This document shows positions 7,555 to 14,876 of a stretch of DNA of 33,194 nucleotides, piece after piece. Every line of letters starts with the position of its first letter. Within the stretch, counting starts at the first letter, position 1. The stretch is from Rheinheimera sp. (GTDB lineage Bacteria > Pseudomonadota > Gammaproteobacteria > Enterobacterales > Alteromonadaceae): the NCBI GenBank assembly GCA_003482455.1, contig DMYW01000009.1, positions 1 to 33,194 on the forward strand. Direction: 5' to 3'. Position numbers and translations under genes: made by a program. The notes beneath the pieces are model-generated. The model was not told the origin of the DNA. It was given only the letters and a program-made list of their open reading frames with translations, and did no database searches.

Positions 7555-8823
7555 TTAGGCGGCTTGCTTCTTAAACAGCTCGCGAAATACTGGATAGATA
7601 TCGCTGACTTGGCGGATCGGCTGGATGGCAAAGTTTTCAAATTGAGCCATCAGCTTTTCATATTCGACCCACAAACTCTGGTGGGGCCGCTGGGTAATTT
7701 CGATATAGGCGTAATAACGCACCAACGGCAGGATTTTTTCTTGCAATAACGAGGCACATTGTGGACTGTCGTCAGCCCAGTTATCGCCGTCGGATGCTTG
7801 TGCTGCGTAGATGTTCCACTCGGCAGGGTTGTAGCGGTCACGGACTATCTCATCCATCAGCTTCAACGCACTGGATACAATAGTGCCGCCAGTTTCTTGC
7901 GAGTAGAAGAACTCGTGTTCATCGACTTCTTTTGCTTGGGTGTGATGACGGATGTAGACGACTTCGACATTTTTATAACTTCGGCTCAAAAACAGGTACA
8001 ACAAAATGTAAAAGCGTTTGGCCATATCTTTGGTGGCTTGATCCATCGAACCCGACACATCCATCAGGCAAAACATCACCGCTTTGCTGGTAGGTTCGGG
8101 GCGTTTGGCGAAGTTGCGAAAGCGCAGGTCAAAACTGTCGATAAAGGGCACTGCAGCAATTTTTGTTTTGAGTTCAGCGACTTGAGCTCGAAGTTCTGCT
8201 AACAGCACTTCATCTGGCACTGGTTGCTGTTCTAATTGCTCGATGCGTTGTTCTAACTCATGCAGCGCACGGCGTTTACTTGCCGTCATTGCGACGCGTC
8301 TGGCGAGTGAACCTTGCAACGAGCGAACGATGTCGATGTTGCTGGGAACTCCTTCAGAGCGATAGCCAGCGCGCACCGTCTTGTATTGCACCAGTTTATC
8401 GAGTTGATTGCGTTGTAAATTGGGCAGTTCTAAATCTTCAAACAACAAATCCAAATATTCATCTTTGGAAATTGAAAACACAAATTCATCAGCACCTTCA
8501 CCGTCCGCGCTGGCATCACCTTGCCCAGAACCACCGCCCTGTCCGCCTAATGGGCGTTTGATCCGATCGCCTTGGCTGAATTGGTCATTGCCTGGGTGTA
8601 CGCGTTGCCGCGCGCCCCCTGAACCTTGATGAAAAAACGGCTCGCTAATGTCCCGCGATGGGATAGTGATGCTTTCTCCTTTATCGATATCAGTCACACT
8701 GCGTTTGGCGATAGCATCTGATACCGCTTGTTTAATTTGCGCTTTATAGCGGCGGATGAACCGTTGCCGGTTCACCGCGCTTTTGTTTTTGCCATTGAGG
8801 CGTCGGTCAATAAAATGCGCCAT
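7555..8823 (-). CDS. yeaH: YeaH/YhbH family protein with von Willebrand A-like domain (UPF0229)
   Basis: A 422-residue protein of the YeaH/YhbH family. The basic N-terminus reads MAHFIDRRLNGKNKSAVNRQ. It is followed by a Gly-rich low-complexity stretch (about 88-108), a predicted coiled coil (about 183-222) and a C-terminal vWA-like domain whose MIDAS motif DVSGS is at 255-259. Its partner is the kinase PrkA (YeaG), encoded 21 bp upstream; in E. coli the pair is co-expressed under nutrient stress. A vWA domain beside an AAA+ protein suggests an ATPase-adaptor relationship like MoxR/vWA systems, which is inference. GGAGG lies 4 nt before the ATG. Confidence 0.95.
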   Translation of the reverse strand: MAHFIDRRLNGKNKSAVNRQRFIRRYKAQIKQAVSDAIAKRSVTDIDKGESITIPSRDISEPFFHQGSGGARQRVHPGNDQFSQGDRIKRPLGGQGGGSGQGDASADGEGADEFVFSISKDEYLDLLFEDLELPNLQRNQLDKLVQYKTVRAGYRSEGVPSNIDIVRSLQGSLARRVAMTASKRRALHELEQRIEQLEQQPVPDEVLLAELRAQVAELKTKIAAVPFIDSFDLRFRNFAKRPEPTSKAVMFCLMDVSGSMDQATKDMAKRFYILLYLFLSRSYKNVEVVYIRHHTQAKEVDEHEFFYSQETGGTIVSSALKLMDEIVRDRYNPAEWNIYAAQASDGDNWADDSPQCASLLQEKILPLVRYYAYIEITQRPHQSLWVEYEKLMAQFENFAIQPIRQVSDIYPVFRELFKKQAA

Positions 8824-8844
8824 AAAACCTCCATCTCAGCGGAT

Positions 8845-10767
8845 TTACTGAGATTTCCGTACACGCAAATACCATTCAGATAACAGTCGAACTTGTTTTC
8901 GGGTATAGCCTTTGGCCATCATCCGATTGACAAAGTCGTCGTGTTTTTTCTGATCATCGGTCGAGGTTTTGGTATTAAACGAAATCACCGGCAGCAGCTC
9001 TTCGGTACCCGAGAACATTTTTTTCTCAATCACAGTGCGCAGTTTTTCGTAGCTAGTCCAAGTTGGATTTACACCGTTGTTCTTCGCCCGCGCCCGCAGT
9101 ACAAAATTCACGATTTCATTGCGGAAATCTTTGGGGTTGCTGATGCCTGCAGGTTTTTCAATTTTCTCCAGTTCGGCGTTCAGGGCTGCGCGGTCAAACA
9201 GTTGTCCCGTTTCTGGGTCGCGGTATTCTTGGTCTTGGATCCAGAAATCGGCGTAGATCACGTAACGATCGAAGATGTTCTGCCCATATTCTGAATACGA
9301 TTCCAGATATGCGGTTTGGATCTCTTTGCCAATCAGTTCGACGTATTTGGGGATCAAATAGCCTTTCAGATGCTCGAGGTAACGCTCGGCGACATCCGCC
9401 GGGAATTGCTCCCGTTCAATTTGCTGCTCTAGCACGTAAAACAAGTGCACTGGGTTAGCCGCAACTTCAGTACTGTCGAAGTTAAACACCCGTGACAGAA
9501 TTTTAAAGGCAAACCGCGTTGACAGGCCGGTCATACCTTCGTCGACGCCGGCGTAATCACGATACTCTTGGTACGATTTTGCTTTGGGATCTGTGTCTTT
9601 TAAGCTTTCACCGTCGTAAACGCGCATTTTGGAGTAAATGCTTGAGTTGTCTGGGTTTTTCATTCGTGACAACACGGCAAACTGCGCCAAACTGGTCAAG
9701 GTTCCTGGCGCACAAGGCGCGGCTTTTAGCTCACTGTGTTCCAATAGTTTTTCATAGATCCGAACTTCTTCGGATACCCGTAAGCAATAGGGCACTTTGA
9801 CGATATAGACGCGGTCCAAAAAGGCTTCGTTGTTTTTGTTATTGCGGAAGGTTTGCCATTCCGATTCGTTGCTATGCGCCAAGATAATGCCTTCAAACGG
9901 CAAGGCTGCAAGGCCTTCGGTACCGTTAAAATTACCTTCTTGCGTGGCGGTCAGTAGTGGATGCAGCACCTTAATTGGCGCTTTGAACATCTCCACAAAT
10001 TCCATTAAGCCTTGGTTGGCGCGACATAATGCACCGGAGTAGCTGTAGGCATCAGGGTCATTTTGCGCAAAGTGTTCGAGCATTCGGATATCGACTTTAC
10101 CGACCAACGACGCGATATCTTGGTTGTTCTCATCACCGGGTTCGGTTTTGGCGATGGCGATTTGATCCAGAATTGAAGGATATTTTTTCACCACGCGGAA
10201 CTGGCTGATATCGCCGTTGAACTCATGCAAGCGTTTGCTGGCCCATGGCGACATAATGGTTTTTAGGTAGCGTTTCGGAATGCCGTATTCTTGTTCCAAA
10301 ATGCCACCGTCCTCGCGTGCATCAAACAAACAAAGTGGGTGGTCGTATACAGGCGAGCCTTTGAGGTAATAAATCGGCACCTGTTGCATCAAGTATTTCA
10401 GCTTTTCTGCCAACGATGATTTACCACCGCCGACTGGGCCTAATAGATAAAGAATTTGTTTGCGCTCTTCCAGCCCTTGAGCAGAGTGTTTTAGGTAAGA
10501 GACGATTTGTTCAATCGCTTCTTCCATGCCGTAAAACTCCGAGAACGCAGGGTAGCGCGCGATCACTCGGTTCGAAAAAAGTCGGGATAACTTAGAGTCT
10601 TGCGCCGTATCGATGTATTCAGGTTGACCAATCGACATTAGCAGGCGCTCTGCCGCGCTGGCGTAACAGCTTTTGTCGTTTTTACACAGCGTGAGAAACT
10701 CCGAGATACTGTACTCTTCTTCGCGTGCTGCTTCGTAACGTGACTTGTAATGCTCAAAAATGCTCAT
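8845..10767 (-). CDS. prkA: PrkA-type AAA+ serine kinase (YeaG)
   Basis: A 640-residue protein, the usual length for PrkA/YeaG. The N-terminal half is an AAA+ domain with Walker A GPVGGGKS (110-117), and the C-terminal half is the PrkA kinase-like domain. Family members have been described as serine protein kinases, or as ATP-dependent proteases in Bacillus, and in E. coli YeaG acts in nitrogen and stationary-phase stress. The start ATG is preceded by GCGGAGGTGCATC. It is the first gene of the prkA-yeaH-spoVR unit, and its promoter should lie in 10768-10983, where I could not pick a convincing one. That stretch also holds a possible small plus-strand gene. Confidence 0.97.
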   Translation of the reverse strand: MSIFEHYKSRYEAAREEEYSISEFLTLCKNDKSCYASAAERLLMSIGQPEYIDTAQDSKLSRLFSNRVIARYPAFSEFYGMEEAIEQIVSYLKHSAQGLEERKQILYLLGPVGGGKSSLAEKLKYLMQQVPIYYLKGSPVYDHPLCLFDAREDGGILEQEYGIPKRYLKTIMSPWASKRLHEFNGDISQFRVVKKYPSILDQIAIAKTEPGDENNQDIASLVGKVDIRMLEHFAQNDPDAYSYSGALCRANQGLMEFVEMFKAPIKVLHPLLTATQEGNFNGTEGLAALPFEGIILAHSNESEWQTFRNNKNNEAFLDRVYIVKVPYCLRVSEEVRIYEKLLEHSELKAAPCAPGTLTSLAQFAVLSRMKNPDNSSIYSKMRVYDGESLKDTDPKAKSYQEYRDYAGVDEGMTGLSTRFAFKILSRVFNFDSTEVAANPVHLFYVLEQQIEREQFPADVAERYLEHLKGYLIPKYVELIGKEIQTAYLESYSEYGQNIFDRYVIYADFWIQDQEYRDPETGQLFDRAALNAELEKIEKPAGISNPKDFRNEIVNFVLRARAKNNGVNPTWTSYEKLRTVIEKKMFSGTEELLPVISFNTKTSTDDQKKHDDFVNRMMAKGYTRKQVRLLSEWYLRVRKSQ

Positions 10768-10783
10768 GATGCACCTCCGCAGA

Positions 10784-10972
10784 ATGTCTTTTGCAAAACG
10801 GCCGTCTTTTTTAAAAGTAGACCTGAAGTCACAACGCGGGAAAGAAATTTACAAGTTTTTCAGAAATTTGCGACTGATGGATTTCATCGGGGCGCTGGAT
10901 AACAAACGTTACAGTGAGCTTTTTAAGCGGGCGGAAACACTGAGTTTTCAGTACTTTTACGCAGCGTTTTAG
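10784..10972 (+). CDS. Possible small basic protein, divergent from prkA
   Basis: An open frame of 62 codons (ATG at 10784, or 70 codons from ATG at 10760) fills most of the gap between prkA and sodB. The predicted product is rich in Lys/Arg and aromatic residues (for example KFFRNLRLMDFIGALDNKRY and the C-terminus FQYFYAAF), with a composition that looks protein-like. I recognise no family. Against it: no Shine-Dalgarno sequence precedes either ATG, it begins inside the prkA leader, and a 60-codon frame can occur by chance. The same DNA must contain the prkA promoter. Confidence 0.25.
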   Translation: MSFAKRPSFLKVDLKSQRGKEIYKFFRNLRLMDFIGALDNKRYSELFKRAETLSFQYFYAAF

Positions 10973-10978
10973 TGGAAT

Positions 10979-11009
10979 TCGCAGAAAAAAGCCCGGCAAA
11001 ACCGGGCTT
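10979..11009 (-). terminator. Intrinsic terminator of sodB
   Basis: On the minus strand AAGCCCGG and CCGGGCTT pair around TTTTG, followed by six T (10989-10984). It separates sodB from the prkA promoter region downstream on the same strand. Confidence 0.85.
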
Positions 11010-11035
11010 CAATTGGAGGCTAAATCGACGGGCGA

Positions 11036-11617
11036 TTAAGCGAAGTTTGCTGAGGCAAATTCCCAGTTTACCAGCGCCCAGAAGGCGTTTAAGTAAGTTG
11101 GGCGAGCGTTACGGAAGTCGATGTAGTAGGCGTGTTCCCACAGGTCAACAGTCAACAGTGCTTTGACGCTGCTGTCAGTCAGCGGTGTGCCCGCGTTTGA
11201 AGTGTTGACGATATCTAATGAACCATCAGCTTTTTTCACCAACCAAGTCCAGCTTGAACCGAAGTTGTTGACCGCGCGGTCATTGAATGCAGCTTGGAAC
11301 GCAGCAAATGAACCCCATTTGGCGTTGATAGCGTCGGCTAAAGCGCCTGTTGGCTCACCGCCACCTTGTGGTGACAAGCAGTGCCAGTAGAAAGTGTGGT
11401 TCCAAATTTGCGCCGCGTTGTTGAAAATCGGGCCTTCAGAAGTTTTGATGATGTCTTCTAAAGATTTGCCTGCAAATGCAGTGCCTTCAACCAGTTGGTT
11501 CAGTTTAACCACGTAAGCGTTGTGGTGTTTGCCGTGGTGGAACTCTAAAGTTTCAGCGGAAATGTGTGGTACTAACGCATCTTTTGCATATGGTAATGCT
11601 GGTAATTCAAAAGCCAT
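11036..11617 (-). CDS. sodB: Iron superoxide dismutase SodB
   Basis: SodB dismutates superoxide to O2 and H2O2 in the cytoplasm. The 193-residue protein begins MAFELPALPYAKDAL. Metal ligands are H27, H74 (AQIWNHTFYW), D158 and H162 (DLWEHAYYIDF). Gln at position 70 in the NNAAQ motif and the GGGEPTG loop are typical of the Fe form. The frame extends ten Arg-rich codons upstream, but the ATG at 11617 has GGAG in GACGGAGAAATAG and matches the family N-terminus. A terminator follows. It diverges from grxD, and the shared region contains two dyads and a promoter-like pair. Fur/RyhB-type control is usual for sodB, but I see no clear Fur box. Confidence 0.97.
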   Translation of the reverse strand: MAFELPALPYAKDALVPHISAETLEFHHGKHHNAYVVKLNQLVEGTAFAGKSLEDIIKTSEGPIFNNAAQIWNHTFYWHCLSPQGGGEPTGALADAINAKWGSFAAFQAAFNDRAVNNFGSSWTWLVKKADGSLDIVNTSNAGTPLTDSSVKALLTVDLWEHAYYIDFRNARPTYLNAFWALVNWEFASANFA

Positions 11618-11659
11618 TCTATTTCTCCGTCGGCGTTGTTTAGTCAATCTGCATCGCGT

Positions 11660-11688
11660 AGACTACAAAACCCGAGTAAAATACTCAA
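11660..11688 (-). promoter_or_regulatory. Candidate sodB promoter overlapping an operator-like dyad
   Basis: On the minus strand TTGAGT (11688-11683) is followed after 17 bp by TAGTCT (11665-11660), about 45 bp upstream of the sodB start. The dyad GAGTA-AAA-TACTC (11674-11686) overlaps the -35 element and the spacer. Confidence 0.4.
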
Positions 11689-11696
11689 GTTTTACT
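11674..11696. repeat. Overlapping dyads in the sodB-grxD divergent region
   Basis: GAGTA and TACTC flank AAA at 11674-11686. A second, overlapping inverted repeat pairs AGTAAAA (11675-11681) with TTTTACT (11690-11696). About 60 bp away is another 5-3-5 dyad, GATGC-AAA-GCATC (11745-11757), also with AAA at its centre. These look like binding sites for a dimeric regulator. Confidence 0.45.
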
Positions 11697-11856
11697 GTCG
11701 CAGCCGTTCGAGGTTTTGAGCAGTTGCGTAGTTGTTGCACAGGCGATGCAAAGCATCAGGCTAAGTGTTGGGGCGCATTGTGAAAATACAAGGCAAACTG
11801 ACCCGACTGTGCAAAAATAGCCGTTCTTTTTTGCGTCCTGGTGACAGAGGTTTTTT

Positions 11857-12189
11857 ATGGAAACAATCGACAAAATCAAACAACAACTGGCCGACAATCC
11901 GATCATCATCTACATGAAAGGCTCGCCAAAATTACCAAGCTGTGGCTTTTCTGCCCAAGCAAGCCAAGCCTTGATCGCCTGTGGTGAACCGTTTGCCTTT
12001 GTGGACATTCTGCAAAACCCAGATATCCGTGCCGAATTGCCAAAATTTGCCAACTGGCCAACTTTCCCACAGCTATGGGTTGAAGGCGAGTTGATTGGTG
12101 GCTGTGACATCATGTTGGAAATGTTTCAACGTGGCGAGTTGCAACCACTGATCAAAGAAACTGCGGCTAAATACAAACAAGCCGAATAA
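11857..12189 (+). CDS. grxD: Monothiol glutaredoxin GrxD
   Basis: A 110-residue monothiol glutaredoxin with the CGFS active site (Cys29) and the class signature IYMKGSP at residues 18-24. Further conserved blocks are NWPTFPQLWVEGELIGGCDI. CGFS glutaredoxins bind a glutathione-coordinated [2Fe-2S] cluster as dimers or with BolA partners and deliver clusters to client proteins. AGAGG lies 6 nt before the ATG, and a strong terminator follows. It is divergent from sodB, as in many gammaproteobacteria, which groups iron-cluster supply with iron SOD. Confidence 0.97.
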   Translation: METIDKIKQQLADNPIIIYMKGSPKLPSCGFSAQASQALIACGEPFAFVDILQNPDIRAELPKFANWPTFPQLWVEGELIGGCDIMLEMFQRGELQPLIKETAAKYKQAE

Positions 12190-12205
12190 GTTCAAATAGT
12201 TAAAG

Positions 12206-12238
12206 AAAAACAGGCAGCTTAGGCTGCCTGTTTTTTTT
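12206..12238 (+). terminator. Intrinsic terminator of grxD
   Basis: CAGGCAGC (12211-12218) pairs with GCTGCCTG (12223-12230) around TTAG, extended by flanking A and T runs (eight T). Confidence 0.9.
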
Positions 12239-12317
12239 CATGCCAAGCCTTGATTGTTTGCCAAATGACGCCCATATCTGTTGTCGATTCAAACCCCACC
12301 AAGTGCAGGAGATTATT

Positions 12318-12923
12318 ATGGGTGTATTAGTTGGACGTCAGGCGCCGGATTTCACCACCGCCGCAGTATTAGGTTCAGGCGAAATCGTTGACAGCTACAA
12401 TCTGGCGACTGCCATCAAAGGCAAAAAAGCCGTGGTATTTTTCTACCCACTGGATTTCACTTTCGTTTGCCCGTCAGAGCTGATTGCTTTTGACAAGCGT
12501 TTTGAAGAATTCCAAAAACGCGGTGTTGAAGTGATTGGTGTGTCAATCGACTCACAATTCACGCACGCAGCATGGCGCAACACGCCAGTCAACCAAGGCG
12601 GTATCGGCCCTGTTCGTTACACCTTAGTTGCTGATATCAAACATGAAATCTGCCAAGCGTACGGCGTTGAGCATCCAGCTGAAGGCGTAGCGTTCCGCGG
12701 TAGCTTCTTGATTGACGAAGAAGGCAACGTGCGTCACCAAGTGGTCAACGATTTACCACTGGGCCGTAACGTCGATGAAATGATCCGGATGGTTGATGCG
12801 TTAGCATTCCACCAACAACACGGCGAAGTGTGCCCAGCCGGTTGGCAACAAGGTGATGCCGGTATGACGGCATCAGCCGAAGGTGTGGCGGCGTACTTGA
12901 GCTCACACAGCGACAAGCTGTAA
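12318..12923 (+). CDS. Typical 2-Cys peroxiredoxin (AhpC/TSA family)
   Basis: A 201-residue cytoplasmic peroxiredoxin that reduces H2O2 and organic peroxides. The peroxidatic Cys51 is in FYPLDFTFVCPSE and the resolving Cys172 in HGEVCPAGW, the typical 2-Cys arrangement. A GGIG motif (94-97) resembles the GGLG loop of overoxidation-sensitive peroxiredoxins, but the C-terminus (YLSSHSDKL) lacks the YF motif. The frame is open 26 codons further upstream, but ATG at 12318 has AGGAG (12307-12311) with 6-nt spacing and matches the family N-terminus. It lies between two terminators, so it is a single-gene unit. No AhpF gene is nearby; thioredoxin is the likely reductant. Confidence 0.95.
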   Translation: MGVLVGRQAPDFTTAAVLGSGEIVDSYNLATAIKGKKAVVFFYPLDFTFVCPSELIAFDKRFEEFQKRGVEVIGVSIDSQFTHAAWRNTPVNQGGIGPVRYTLVADIKHEICQAYGVEHPAEGVAFRGSFLIDEEGNVRHQVVNDLPLGRNVDEMIRMVDALAFHQQHGEVCPAGWQQGDAGMTASAEGVAAYLSSHSDKL

Positions 12924-12939
12924 TAGCCCACTCGAACGG

Positions 12940-12951
12940 GACGACGTCGTC
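12940..12951. repeat. Perfect 12-bp palindrome between peroxiredoxin and rnt genes
   Basis: GACGACGTCGTC is perfectly self-complementary and lies 16 bp after the peroxiredoxin stop, just before the shared terminator. It may be part of that 3' structure or chance. Confidence 0.35.
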
Positions 12952-12957
12952 TCGGTA

Positions 12958-12991
12958 AACGAAAAAGGCAGCTTGGCTGCCTTTTTCGTTT
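12958..12991. terminator. Bidirectional terminator between peroxiredoxin and rnt genes
   Basis: AACGAAAAAGGCAGC (12958-12972) pairs perfectly over 15 bp with GCTGCCTTTTTCGTT around TTG. The A and T runs lie inside the stem, so it should work on both strands for these convergent genes. Confidence 0.85.
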
Positions 12992-13031
12992 GTCGAACTG
13001 TGATTTGAAAAAGCTATCTGCTTGCGGAGTT

Positions 13032-13721
13032 CTATGACTCGGCTGCAGGCTCTGCAGTATCAACCGCTTCACTTGGAGTATCATCCACAATCCCAGGTGG
13101 TGGCGGCCAACCCCCTAGGCCATGCCAGCGATTGACGATATGGCAGAACAATTCGGCGGTGCGCTCGGTATCGTACAACGCGCTGTGCGCTTCTTTTTGA
13201 TCAAATGGTATCCCAGCGGCTAAGCACGCTTTAGCAAGCACCGTCTGCCCAAGCGCCAACGCGGCAAGCGTGGTGGTATCAAACGACACAAACGCATGAA
13301 ATGGGCTGCGTTTAATATGGTTTCGCTCAACGGCGGCATTTAAAAAACTTTGGTCAAACGCGGCGTTGTGCGCCACCATCACGCTGCGCTGGCAGTCGGC
13401 ATCTTTTTGCCCTTTGCGCACCATCTTAAAGATTTCTGTCAATGCTTCGCGCTCAGAGACGGCGCCGCGTAGCGGGTTGAATGGATCTATGCCGTTAAAA
13501 GCCAACGAACTTGGATTTAACACAGCTCCTTCAAACGGCTCGACATGAAAATGCATGGTTTGGTCGATCGACAACAAGCCGTTTTCATCCATTTTCAGTG
13601 TACAAGCAGCAATTTCTAACAAAGCATCGGTTTTTGCATTAAAGCCTGCGGTTTCGACGTCGATAACCACAGGGTAATAACCGCGAAAGCGTTGCGCAAA
13701 TAATGACGAACTGGCTGCCAT
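13032..13721 (-). CDS. rnt: Ribonuclease T
   Basis: RNase T is a 3'-to-5' exoribonuclease that trims tRNA and other stable RNA 3' ends. The 229-residue protein has all five DEDDh residues: D21 and E23 (VVIDVETAGF), D123 (VAHNAAFDQ), H179 and D184 (EAHSALYDTERT). E. coli RNase T is 215 residues; here a Pro/Glu/Ala-rich tail of about 25 residues (GGWPPPPGIV and beyond) extends the C-terminus. GAGG lies 8 nt before the ATG. It diverges from motY, a pairing seen in Vibrio and Shewanella relatives. It ends at the terminator shared with the peroxiredoxin gene. Confidence 0.95.
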   Translation of the reverse strand: MAASSSLFAQRFRGYYPVVIDVETAGFNAKTDALLEIAACTLKMDENGLLSIDQTMHFHVEPFEGAVLNPSSLAFNGIDPFNPLRGAVSEREALTEIFKMVRKGQKDADCQRSVMVAHNAAFDQSFLNAAVERNHIKRSPFHAFVSFDTTTLAALALGQTVLAKACLAAGIPFDQKEAHSALYDTERTAELFCHIVNRWHGLGGWPPPPGIVDDTPSEAVDTAEPAAES

Positions 13722-13783
13722 GCAAAAACCTCAAGCACAAATTGGGGGTCGCAGTATGCCAAATTTTTGGCCGATCGTCTTGG

Positions 13784-13800
13784 TTGGTATCCGCTTTGCA
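13784..13800 (+). promoter_or_regulatory. Candidate sigma-54 promoter for motY
   Basis: TTGGTATCCGCTTTGCA has GG and GC separated by exactly 10 bp, with TTGG and TTGCA matching the -24/-12 consensus; the C-A-C-G block after GG is only partly kept (A alone). Transcription would start near 13811, leaving an 85-nt leader before motY. Confidence 0.4.
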
Positions 13801-13896
13801 GACAAATTTGCTAAGCTGGCGGATATCAGACCCAAATAAACTGCGCTGGTGCGAATGCTGTCGTCCATGACACAGATGTAAGATGGGGAGTTTTTC

Positions 13897-14808
13897 ATGT
13901 TAGGCAAATCAATTCGTCCACTGACGTACCTGATGAGTAGCTTGTTGCTCGTGGCGTCTGTGCAAAGTATCGCGCGGCCATCGATCCGCGAATATAGCGC
14001 GAATTTGGATTCCTCATCCTGGCAGTTAAAAAACGCCACCGCGCTGGAATGTAAACTGGTGCATGCGATCCCTCATTTTGGCCAAGCCGTGTTTGTCAGC
14101 AAAGCGGGCAAAGACTTGAGCCTGCGCTTTGAAATGCAAATGATCCGCCAACCCGATGGTTATGGTTTGGCGCAGGTTGTGTCTGTGCCACCGAATTGGC
14201 GCTCAGGTGAGCAAGCGCGGCCTATTGCGGACATGCAACTACTTAAACAATTCAACGGTGATTTGCCCAAAGCCAAAGCATCTTTGATGTTGACCGAACT
14301 TGAACAGGGCTACAGTCCAACCTTGTATTTCGCCGATTGGTACAGCCCGTACGATCAAATTAAAGCCAGTTTAAATCCGGTGCGTTTTTCGGAAAGTTAT
14401 TACAAATTCAACGATTGTGTAGCGAGTTTACTGCATTACAGTTTTGAAGATATCGCGATGACGGTGCTTAGTTATGAGAGCAATTCCGATGCATTGACAC
14501 GGGAGTCGCAAGCACGGTTGAGCCAAATTGCTGAGTATTTGAAGCATGACAAGGCCATTGCCCGAGTGGAAATCGATACCTACACCGACTCGTACGGTGG
14601 GCGCTGGATCAACGATGAATTGTCTCGCAAACGGGCAAAAACGCTAAAAGAGTTTTTTGTCCAAGCTGGCGTGGACGCAACCGTGATTAACACTGAAGGG
14701 TTTGGTGAAAAACGTCACGTGGCCGCGAACGATACGACGCAAGGCCGCGCTATTAACCGCCGGGCTGTCGTACAATTGGTGCGCTCTGAAGCCCCCGTGC
14801 TGCAATAG
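13897..14808 (+). CDS. motY: Flagellar T-ring protein MotY
   Basis: MotY forms, with MotX, the periplasmic T-ring that anchors sodium-driven stators at the polar flagellar motor. The 303-residue protein has a signal peptide (about 1-26, ending QSIA) and a MotY-type N-terminal domain (about 30-165, with YSPTLYFADWYSPYDQIKASLNPVRF). The OmpA-like peptidoglycan-binding domain (about 185-298) contains IDTYTDSYGGRWINDELSRKRA and the NRRAVVQL end motif. GGGAG lies 6 nt before the ATG. It is divergent from rnt. No other flagellar gene is in the window, so it is a scattered flagellar locus. The upstream sigma-54-like site fits flagellar control. Confidence 0.93.
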   Translation: MLGKSIRPLTYLMSSLLLVASVQSIARPSIREYSANLDSSSWQLKNATALECKLVHAIPHFGQAVFVSKAGKDLSLRFEMQMIRQPDGYGLAQVVSVPPNWRSGEQARPIADMQLLKQFNGDLPKAKASLMLTELEQGYSPTLYFADWYSPYDQIKASLNPVRFSESYYKFNDCVASLLHYSFEDIAMTVLSYESNSDALTRESQARLSQIAEYLKHDKAIARVEIDTYTDSYGGRWINDELSRKRAKTLKEFFVQAGVDATVINTEGFGEKRHVAANDTTQGRAINRRAVVQLVRSEAPVLQ

Positions 14809-14827
14809 CCACAGGGTTAATCAAAGG

Positions 14828-14859
14828 GCAGTCACATCACCGACGATTGCAGTGACTGC
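14828..14859. repeat. Inverted repeat between motY and mnmC
   Basis: GCAGTCAC (14828-14835) pairs with GTGACTGC (14852-14859) around 16 nt. It lies between the 3' ends of convergent genes, but no T-run follows, so it is at best a weak, factor-assisted terminator. Confidence 0.35.
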
Positions 14860-14876
14860 TCCTTGCCGCAAAGGCT

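Noticed and set aside
8893..9294. Plus-strand open frame of 133 codons opposite prkA
   Set aside because: It is antisense to conserved PrkA sequence, with no ribosome-binding site or family resemblance.
10972..11166. Short plus-strand open frame over the sodB terminator and 3' end
   Set aside because: It runs through a clear terminator and antisense to sodB, with no supporting signal.
13770..13777. GCCGATCG, resembling the sigma-28 -10 element, upstream of motY
   Set aside because: No TAAA-type -35 element lies about 15 bp upstream, and the last two bases differ from GCCGATAA.
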